Position numbers and translations under genes: made by a program
Origin: Paragordius varius
Lineage: Eukaryota; Nematomorpha
DNA: 64,000 nt
Direction: 5' to 3'
NCBI GenBank assembly: GCA_964247055.1
Contig: OZ176058.1
Coordinates: forward strand, 124,001 to 188,000
The notes under the pieces: generated by a model
What the model was told of the DNA's origin: nothing
Database searches by the model: none
Seen by the model: the letters and a program-made list of their open reading frames with translations, nothing else
Part shown: piece after piece, positions 55,786-64,000 of the stretch
Numbering within the stretch: position 1 is the stretch's first letter
Layout: each line of letters starts with the position of its first letter

Positions 55786-56877
55786 ATATATAAATTTTTT
55801 GGATATAGGTTTTAATAAGTAGAAATCGGTTGATTTTAGTTATATCCATATATATATGTATATGAATCTATATGAATAAAAAATATAATTATATAATATG
55901 TTTAAAAAAATGGAAATAAAAAGAAAATTATTAATATTATATTAAAATATTAATAAATATTAATTATAAATAATTTAAAATATTGATAATATATTAATTA
56001 TAAGAAATTAAAAGTTGATAATAATTTAAATTATATTTATAAAATAAATAAAATTCAAAAATAAATATTTATTAAAATGAAATTAAAACGAAATTAAAAG
56101 TTAATAATAATATTTTAAATATATAAAAGGGATAAAATTTTAATATAATAACGAAAATCAAATATTAAAATATTCACAAAATTATTAATGAAAATTTTAT
56201 TTAAAATGAAATTAAAAGTTTTTAATAATAATTTTTTGATAAATTTTAAATATATAAAACGAAAATCAAATATTAATAAAACTATTAATAAAATTATTAA
56301 TAAAAAGTTTAAATTTAATTAATTAAATTTAAATATTAAAAAATTACCTGTGCGAAAAAAAAATTCGAATATAATTTGAAATAAATGTCCTTTTTTGGCT
56401 TAATCACAAAAGTAAATAAATAAAAGGTAAAAATTAAACAAATAAATAAAAATTCTTAAATAAATAAACAATTTAGCTATTTTTTTATTTTTTTTTAAAT
56501 TTATTTTCATATAATTAAATTTTAAAAATATTTAATATATATTTATAAAAAAAATTTATATTAAAAAAGTTAAAATATTATATCCTAATTTATAAATAAT
56601 AAAAAATTTTATTAATATTTTTTAATAATTAAATATCAATAAAATGCAAAAAAATATTATTATAATTGAATATTATTTTAATTAAAAATAAAAAAATATT
56701 TTTGATAAGATATACCAATTAATTATATATATATATATCAATAAAAAAATTTTAATTTTCAAAATTCGAAAATATATTATTTTAATTCATTACAGATAAA
56801 ATTAAATAAAATATATAAATTTTTGATAAATATTTTTTTTACAAATATATCAAATTTTATTAATTTATATTAATTTG

Positions 56878-56916
<39 letters not shown>

Positions 56917-58830
56917 TATCAATTTTTTACAAATATGAAAAATATTTAATTTTAGATAAAAAAAATTATTTATTACAAAAATAAATTTACACCTGGCGAT
57001 ATCTATTAAAGAGCGCAAAAAAAATTTGCAATAAAAATATTTTTTATATAAAATATAATTTTATTAAAATATTTAATTTAAAATAATTTTAAATATTTCT
57101 AATACTAAAATCTAATGTTTGATAAAATTAAATAAAAAAAGTAAATATTTATATTTTTAATAAAAAAATATATTTATTTCAATATTTTTAATCATTAATT
57201 AATATTAAAACTAATATCAAAAACTAAAAAAAGTATTTATGAAATTAATATAAAAAAAATAATTAAATATTTATATAATAAAAAAAATAAATATTCTTAA
57301 AAAAAATAAAATATATTATATTATTTAAATTATTTAGATAAAAAATAAATATTTTAAATCTAATAGTTAGTGTTTATAATAAAATCAAATAAAAACAATA
57401 AATAATTCAAATAAATATTCTATAAAAAAATTAAATTAAATTTTAAAATATATAAAATATACCTGAATAATATAATTGAATTATATTAAATTAACAAAAT
57501 TAATATAATTTTCATTGCATAATAAAAACACAAAAAATAATAAAATTAAGAATACATATTTCAAATATTTCTTTTATTTTTTTTTTATGTTTTTATAATT
57601 TTTTTATATATTTTATCTTTTTATATTTATATATTTTTTTATTTGAGAAATTATCGATTATTTATCGAACAGAATATTAAAAATTAGAATAAATATAAAA
57701 ATAAAAATTATTCAAGATTTTTTATGTTTTCGAATAAAAAATATGTGTGTTTTTATAATAAATATAAAAAATTAGATTTCTATATCAAATATTCTTCTAA
57801 ACCTATTAAAAAAATAAAAAATATTTATAATATTATAATTATTAATTTTATAAATAAATTAATTTTAAATTTTAAAAAAAGAATTAAAATTAAAAGATTT
57901 AAATTTAAAAATTAGATATATATATTAATTTTAAATTTAAAATAAAATAAAAAGTATTAACATATTTTATTTATTAGTTGAAAATTTTTTTGAAAATAAA
58001 TATTAAATTAAGATATTTACTAATTTAATAAGTATTTAAAATAAGTTTAAATTAAAAAATTTTATTAAAAAAATTATTTTATATTAATTTTATTAATAAA
58101 ATATATATTGATATCAAAAAAATTATATTTTTATATAATTTTGGTTTTAAATTTTTAAATTAAATATTATTAGAAAAAAAACAGAAAAAACACAGTTTAT
58201 TTTAAGGGTTAATTACCTATAAAATATTTGCATAGTTTATCAAATCTTATTTAAATTTTTTTATATAAAAATAATAATAATTTTTAAAATTCATATAAAT
58301 AAATATATTATAATAAATTAAAAATCTTTAATTAAAAATCATAATGTGATTTTTACAAAATTATTTTATTTTTTTCAAAAAAATTATTTTATTTTTCACA
58401 AAATATATTTTTAAAAAAATTATATATTTAATTTTTTTAGAAATTAATTAAAAAAATCAATATTTTAATTTATAATTAAATGAAAAAATTTACAATAAAA
58501 AAAATGAATTCTTTAAAATATAATCTATAAATTTAAAAAATTTTATAAAGATTAATATTAAAAATATTAATTTCGATATATTCAATTTTTAAGTTTATTT
58601 AAATAATAAAAACAATATTGGTTATTTTTTAAGGTCACTCAACTGATAAGGTCAGATCTAATTACAAAATTTTTATATATTTATTGAAGTTTTCTTTAAT
58701 ATATTTTTTTATATATAACAACTAATTTTTAGCTATAATATTAAAAAAATAAACTTTAAAATCAGGAAAATATAATTTGATTCTAAAATATCTTTATAAA
58801 ATCTAAAATAAGATTATATAACATATTTTA
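55786..58830. other. Intergenic AT-rich DNA upstream of FHOD
   Basis: No coding potential seen. Three spots look like donor sites after short less AT-biased runs on the minus strand: TTCGCACAG|GTAATT (56346), GATATCGCCAG|GTGTAA (56994) and TATTCAG|GTATAT (57470). They could be non-coding 5' exons of FHOD; this is weak. A TA run lies at 56881-56912. Confidence 0.4.
56881..56912. repeat. TA microsatellite
   Basis: About 16 TA units in intergenic DNA. Confidence 0.85.
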
Positions 58831-58837
58831 AATATAC

Positions 58838-59106
58838 AGTAAAAACGAATGAACAAAATGTAAAAATAGAAAGAGAAATATTTTAATTTAAAAAAAAACC
58901 ATACGTTTAAAACCTTATTTTTTCCTATAAATATTTAGTTACTATTTTAAAATATAAGATGTGATTGTGTTACAATGTATATCTTTATTTCACACTTTGC
59001 CATTTAAAGCAATGAGTTATATGGAAATATATTAAAATTTAAAAGGTATGGTTGTCTGTTGAAAAAAATATTAGTTTTTATATTTTTACGTATTTATTCA
59101 GTTTTA
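58838..59106. mobile_element. CAGTAAAAA MITE, intergenic
   Basis: TA-flanked; left CAGTAAAAACGAATGAACAA (a short internal deletion), right TTTTACGTATTTATTCAGTT then TTACTATA; decayed. Confidence 0.65.
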
Positions 59107-59504
59107 CTATATATATATAATATTACAAAAATTTTATTCATTTATGGTAAATAATTGCTTTCAAAAAGTTTAATCTAAATAGTTATCGGTTTTTTCATCG
59201 CCCTTTCACAATAATTAAATTTTTACTTTATAATTTAAATTTTAGTTTATATTTTAATTTTATTTTTTACGTTTGACAAAGATTTTTAGTTTATATATTA
59301 ATTTTATTTTTTACGTTTGACAAAGATTACTTGTAATAAATTTATATAATTTTAGCTAAATTATAATTGCTTATATAATAATAACATATATACTTTCACA
59401 GTTTATTTGAATAAGTTATGAAAATTGAATTTTTTTTGTTAAATTTCAACAATTAAATTTTTTTATAATTTTTCCTTATTTATATTTTATTTTATTTAAT
59501 GCCT

Positions 59505-60060
59505 ATGCTCCACAGGGGGTCTAATACGCGACCCGCAATAAAATTGATAATTTGCAATATATATACTTAAAAATCTTGAAAAATTAAAATTCTTTAAACT
59601 CCCCCTCCATGCAATTCGTTGTAATTTTAGAAAATAATTAAATTTAAACTGTGGTCATGACATACCATTTATTAGGGGGTGATTTTTGATGTATTAAATA
59701 AAATAATAACTTTTTAATGCAAATTTTTTGAAGAAAAGCATTTTTTTAAAAATCCGCGCGCCTTTAACTATAGGCATCTGTTCAGATATAAAAATGCAAA
59801 ACTCTCCGGAAATTAGACTGCTATCTATAAATATTATTATAAAAGGACTATTTAAAATTTATGTGCTTCAACATTGCATAAGTGTTATATAAGTCTCTAG
59901 AACAGTTAATTCATTTTTTGCTTAGCTGTTTGATATATTTGCAAATATTTTTAATCAAATAAATATATTTAAAAATTAAACAAATCTGGGCCGCAAAAAA
60001 GGAGTTTAACAGCCTCATGCGTGGGTTCGTAGTTTGAATACGTAAAAGCACATGATGTTA
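59505..60060. other. Less AT-rich intergenic block between FHOD and NAGK
   Basis: Contains CTCCACAGGGGGTCTAATAC, AACTCCCCCTCCATGCAATT, CCGCGCGCCTTTAACTATAG and AGCCTCATGCGTGGGTTCGT, well above local GC, with no open frame of note on either strand. It lies between divergent promoters. I see no tRNA or snRNA. Nature unknown. Confidence 0.5.
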
Positions 60061-60136
60061 TAATTTAGAATCCAAAATTTGAAAACACTTATTTAATTTT
60101 TTTGCTATAGATTAATATAGTTAGAGAGTATATATA

Positions 60137-60403
60137 CAGTAAATGAAATTATACGGACAAAACTTAAAAGGTCAAAATAAAACTTACTAGAAAACCATTT
60201 ATATTTCAAATTCAATTTATTCAAATATTACTCAATTTTTTGGGTTTTAAAATACGGATTAGATATATAAATTGTACTCACTCAATTATACCATTTAAAA
60301 ATATATAGAAAAAATTAAGGTCTATAAAGTAGGCCTGTCATTTATAATAAATTATATTTATTTTATATTTTTACATTTTATCCGTAAAATTAAAATTTTA
60401 CTG
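60137..60403. mobile_element. CAGTAAAAA MITE upstream of NAGK
   Basis: TA-flanked, 267 bp; left CAGTAAATGAAATTATACGG, right TACATTTTATCCGTAAAATT then AAAATTTTACTG. It ends about 490 bp before the NAGK start codon. Confidence 0.82.
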
Positions 60404-60895
60404 TATCTTTGATAGTTACGACTTGATGTTAGTTTTTATAAATCTTTTGTAAGTAATGAAGTTTATAAAACCATATTTATTTTTAAAATTTCTATAATAT
60501 TTGTAAAATATAAATATTTTATTTATAAATTTAGCTTATATTTAATTTTCTAAGTAAAGTATGACAAAACTACTTTATTCTAATTTAAAATTTAACATTT
60601 ATCCTTAATTATAAATTCTTTATAAGGCATCAAAGCTAATATTTTATATATTTCTAAAATAAATAGTTTATATTAAAATACATTTTAATATTTTAATTTT
60701 AAATTTAACTAAATTTACATATGCTCATATTTTCAAAATAGTCAACATCTGCCCTCGATCATAAGTTTTTTGGATTTGCCAGAAAATTTTATGTGATTTT
60801 TATTGCGATTTGGAAATTATATTGAAATATAAATATATATATATGCCTTCCAAAATAATTTATATTTCTAAACTTGATTGTGAATGAAAAAAAAC

Positions 60896-60948
60896 ATGGA
60901 AAATCAAAATAATTTGGAATACAAATATTTGATTGGTGGAATTGAAGG
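60896..60948 (+). CDS. NAGK: NAGK exon 1 (residues 1-17)
   Basis: ATG at 60896 opens MENQNNLEYKYLIGGIE, then two bases of a Gly codon before donor GTATAT. LIGGIEGG matches the start of human NAGK (AIYGGVEGG), the beta-strand and first phosphate loop of the ASKHA sugar-kinase fold. It is the only ATG near the motif in this frame. Confidence 0.85.
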
Positions 60949-61312
60949 GTATATTATTTTGAGTTTTTTTGAAACTTTTTAAAAATTAAACTAAACTTAA
61001 AATTATTGTTTTAAATTGTGTTAATATAGATTTTTTTGAAACTTTTTAAAAAATAATAGTTTAAACTAAATTTTAATACTTCAATTGTTTAAATTTAAAA
61101 CCTTAATAAAGATTTTTTTGAAAGTTTTTTAAAAATATTTTGTTTAATTAAGAATTTTAATTGTTTAATTAAAGTGTCTTTATATAGATTTTTTTGGAAT
61201 TAATAGTTTTTATATTTTTATCTTTATAACTTTAGGTTTAAGAAAGAAATTATATTTAATTTACATTTAATATTTGTATGAATTTAATTTTAAGTTTAAA
61301 TTTTAAGTTTTA

Positions 61313-61578
61313 CAGTAAAAATTGAAATTATACCAATGACAAAATGTAAAAATATAAAGACAAATATTTTTTTCAAAAGACAACCCCATACTTTTTAAAA
61401 CCTTAATTTATTTTATAAAAAATATTTATTATTTATTATATTAAACTCTGTAGTTTAAAACAATATAATTTATATTTAAAAAAAATTAAGATTTAAAAAT
61501 TATGGATTATTTTTTATAAAAAAAATTTGTCTTTATATTTTTAAATTTTGTCCTTTCGTATATATTCAATTTTTACTG
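61313..61578. mobile_element. CAGTAAAAA MITE in NAGK intron 1
   Basis: TA-flanked, 266 bp; left CAGTAAAAATTGAAATTATA, right TTTCGTATATATTCAATTTT then TACTG. The rest of this 1.4-kb intron is AT-rich, with a four-fold AGATTTTTTTGAAACTTTTT repeat at 60960-61190. Confidence 0.85.
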
Positions 61579-62323
61579 TAAAATAATTTAAAATTTATCA
61601 AGAAATTTAAATTTTTTAGCAAACTTTTTTAAAATTATTTAAAACTTTTTATAAATAATACTTTTTCAGAATTTTCTTAATTACTAAAATTATCAAATTT
61701 ATTAAAAAATTTTATTTTTATAAAAATATAATTTTATTAAATTTAAATTTTTTTATTTTTTAAAAGCTTATTACTTTTTTATTTAACTTTTAAATCTTAA
61801 TATTTTTGCCACTTTTTATTTTTTCTAATAAAATCCAAATATCCTTAATAATAATTTATTAAAACATAATATTTTTTTAAAATTTTATTTTTATAATAAA
61901 TTTTTTTATTTAAGATTTTTTTATAAATTTAAATATCTTTATTTATATTTTAAAAATAATATTTTTTAAACAAATATATTATTTATAAAAAATTTTTAAT
62001 ATAAATTTTTAATTTTTATAAAATATTAATTTTTATAAATTATATTTTTTTTAAAATCTATAAATTTTTATTTAAATTATTAAAAAATATATAATTTATA
62101 AAAAAATTAAATATTTTTTATAAAAAATAAATTTTTTATTTAAATATATATATACTATTTATAAAAATTTTTAAAAATTTTAATTTTTATTTTTTTATAA
62201 ATTTTATTTTTATAAAAAATTTTTTTATAAAATATTTTTATAAAAATTAAATTTATAATTTTTAATATAAAATTTTTAATTTTTATAAAAAAATTTAAAA
62301 ATTTTAATAAAATATTTTTTTAG

Positions 62324-62414
62324 AGGAAGTACCCATTCCACCTGTATAATTGTAAATGAAAAAGGAAATCTTTTAATTGAAGAACCCGTTATTGGGCCCC
62401 CCATTAATCCTTGG
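62324..62414 (+). CDS. NAGK: NAGK exon 2 (residues 18-48)
   Basis: GSTHSTCIIVNEKGNLLIEE then PVIGPPINPW aligns with human GGTRSEVLLVSEDGKILAEA and GLSTNHW. The Gly-Ser/Thr pair completes the ATP phosphate loop and Asn-x-Trp is kept. Of two possible acceptors (TTTAG and AGAG) only the first keeps the frame open. Donor GTATAA. Confidence 0.9.
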
Positions 62415-63698
62415 GTATAATTTAGTTTTAAAAAATAATTTTTTATAAAAATTAAATTTTTTTATAAAAATTAATAATTTTTTAAAATAAAAAATTAAAT
62501 TTTTAAAAAATTAATAATTTTTTTAACATATTTTTTATATATATTATATTATAAAAATATTAAATTTTTTAAAAAAAATTTATAAAAATATATTAAATTT
62601 TTAAAAATATTATTTTTTTAAATTTAATATAGTTTTTGAAAAAATTATAAATTTCATAAAAAAATTTTAAAAAAAATATTTTTTTAAAAAAAAAAAAATT
62701 ATAAAAAATTAATATATTAAAATATTAATATTATAAAATAAATATAAAATTAGTATATAAAATTATTAAATATAAAATAATTTTAAATTTATTATATTTT
62801 TAAAATATTTTGAATAAAAATAATTATGTTGAAAATATAAAATATTAATAAAAAATATTTTTTTTAATTATAATTTTTTTTAAAAAATTTTAAAATTTTT
62901 TTTATATATTAATTTTTTTTATACTTTATATAATTTTTTTTTAAATATAATTGATTTTTTAAATATTTTGATTAAAAATAATTAATAAATATATTTTTTT
63001 ATTTTTTAAAAATCTAATAAGTATAATAATTTTTTGATGTTTTTGGAACTAAATTAAATATGAAAAAATAATTTAAAAAAAATTGATAATATTAAATTAA
63101 TTGAAAATTTTAAAAATTAAAAAATATTAACAATTTAAATCTAAAATTAAAAATGTTTTATAAAGAATAAAATAAAAATATTTTGAATAAGAATTAAAAT
63201 AATTTTTAAAATGTTCTTAAAAAAAATAATTAATAAAAATATATTATTTTTTAACTAATTCTATTTTAATTTTTTAGGAATAAAATATTTTTAATTATAT
63301 ATTAAATTATAAATTATTTTAACATTAATTTGTGTTTATTTATTTTTTTATTATTTATATATTTTTTTCTTTTTTTTTTATTTCTCTAAAGTTTTTTAAA
63401 TTTTTTTATTTAATATTTATTTACTTTTTTTGTTTTTTTTAGTTAAATTTTTTTTAAATTCATTCTTTATTTTTTAATAAATTTTAATTTTTTTTTAATT
63501 TATTTATATAAAATTAAATATAGTTATATTTTTAAATTATATATTTATAAAAATAATTTTATTTTATAAATTTTATAAAAATAATTTTTTTTTATAAAAA
63601 ATTAAATTTAAAATATTAATATGTTTAAATTATATTATATAATTTAAAAATTATAATTAATATTTTTAATTTTTTTTTATTTTTTTTTATTTTTTTAG
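62415..63698 (+). other. NAGK intron 2
   Basis: 1.28 kb of nearly pure A and T; no elements or exon-edge copies seen. Confidence 0.7.
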
Positions 63699-63786
63699 TT
63701 ATATCCAAATGAAGAATTATGGGCAAATCAAGTGGAAAATATTTTAAAAGAAGCTTTAAAACAATTTATTTTACAAAATAAAAAAA
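63699..63786 (+). CDS. NAGK: NAGK exon 3 (residues 49-77), gene continues off the window
   Basis: LYPNEELWANQVENILKEAL then KQFILQNKK aligns with human LIGTDKCVERINEMVNRAKR, the helix after the phosphate loop. Ends phase 1 before GTAATT. The enzyme phosphorylates N-acetylglucosamine for salvage. The catalytic Asp and the rest of the kinase lie beyond 64000, so intactness cannot be judged. Confidence 0.85.
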
Positions 63787-64000
63787 GTAATTTTAATTTA
63801 TTTTTTAATTTTTTTAAAAATATTTAATAAAATAAAAATATTATTTTTTTAAGATTTATAATTATTTATTATAATATTTGGTAAAGTTTTATTGTTTATA
63901 AATTAAATTTTATAATATTAAAATTCATATTTTATTTAAAATTTATAATTATTTATTATATATTTTTGGATAAAAGTATTTATAATATTAAAATAATTTA

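Noticed and set aside
57724-57915. Plus-strand 63-codon frame rich in Lys, Asn, Ile
   Set aside because: Composition is what AT-only DNA yields by chance; no splice context or recognisable motif.
59990-60050. GGGTTCGTAGTTTGAATACG as a tRNA or SINE B-box
   Set aside because: Only a loose B-box match; no A-box, acceptor stem or cloverleaf could be drawn.

Overview
The window is animal nuclear DNA with extreme AT richness. Almost all of it is one gene: a FHOD-family formin on the minus strand, from its start codon at 54250 to its stop at 2046. I read 26 coding exons, all GT-AG, with every junction in phase. They total 5,172 nt, or 1,723 residues plus stop, spread over 52.2 kb. Conserved blocks run colinear with human FHOD1/FHOD3 as I remember them: GTPase-binding-like N-terminus, FH3/armadillo region, asparagine- and serine-rich linker, the FHOD signature LRIGDLDF, a short FH1, a full FH2, and a DAD-like tail with a basic end. 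A second gene starts on the plus strand at 60896. Its first three exons encode the N-terminus of N-acetylglucosamine kinase (NAGK), which runs off the right edge. The two genes are divergent, about 6.6 kb apart. An invertebrate is likely and a nematode is my first guess, from AT richness, divergence and Asn-rich linkers. An AT-rich arthropod is not excluded, and most acceptors end in TAG rather than the TTTCAG typical of nematodes.

Layout: 1-2045 is downstream of FHOD, with a TA-flanked inverted-repeat element that has expanded into a minisatellite (654-1612) and a TA microsatellite. 2046-29774 holds FH2 and the tail (exons 16-26). 32156-38081 holds the linker, signature motif and FH1 (exons 12-15). 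40123-50526 holds FH3 (exons 3-11), whose introns are mostly plain AT. 52256-54250 holds exons 1-2. 54251-55785 holds tandem copies of the start-codon end of exon 1. 55786-60895 is intergenic, and 60896-64000 is the NAGK 5' part.

The striking feature is in the introns. At least a dozen exon borders are followed, or preceded, by an array of imperfect direct copies of that same border: 25-60 nt of exon edge plus the splice site, repeated 3 to about 22 times. Both donor-type arrays (exons 2, 12, 15, 18, 19, 21, 24) and acceptor-type arrays (exons 11, 12, 18, 21, 23) occur, always in the exon's orientation and starting at the real border. In the best arrays the exon-like core and splice site are well kept while the linkers have diverged. 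This fills the FH2 introns with decoy splice sites and accounts for much of their length. Exons 12, 18 and 21 carry arrays on both sides. The start-codon end of exon 1 is also copied five times upstream, each copy with its own ATG.

Other layers are a family of TA-flanked inverted-repeat MITEs (about 15 copies or halves), a second such family, three short sequence motifs far more common than base composition allows (CAGCTG, AGATGGCG, and AATAAATAGATGG upstream of acceptors), and TA microsatellites, two of which directly form acceptor tracts. All counts and alignments were made by eye.
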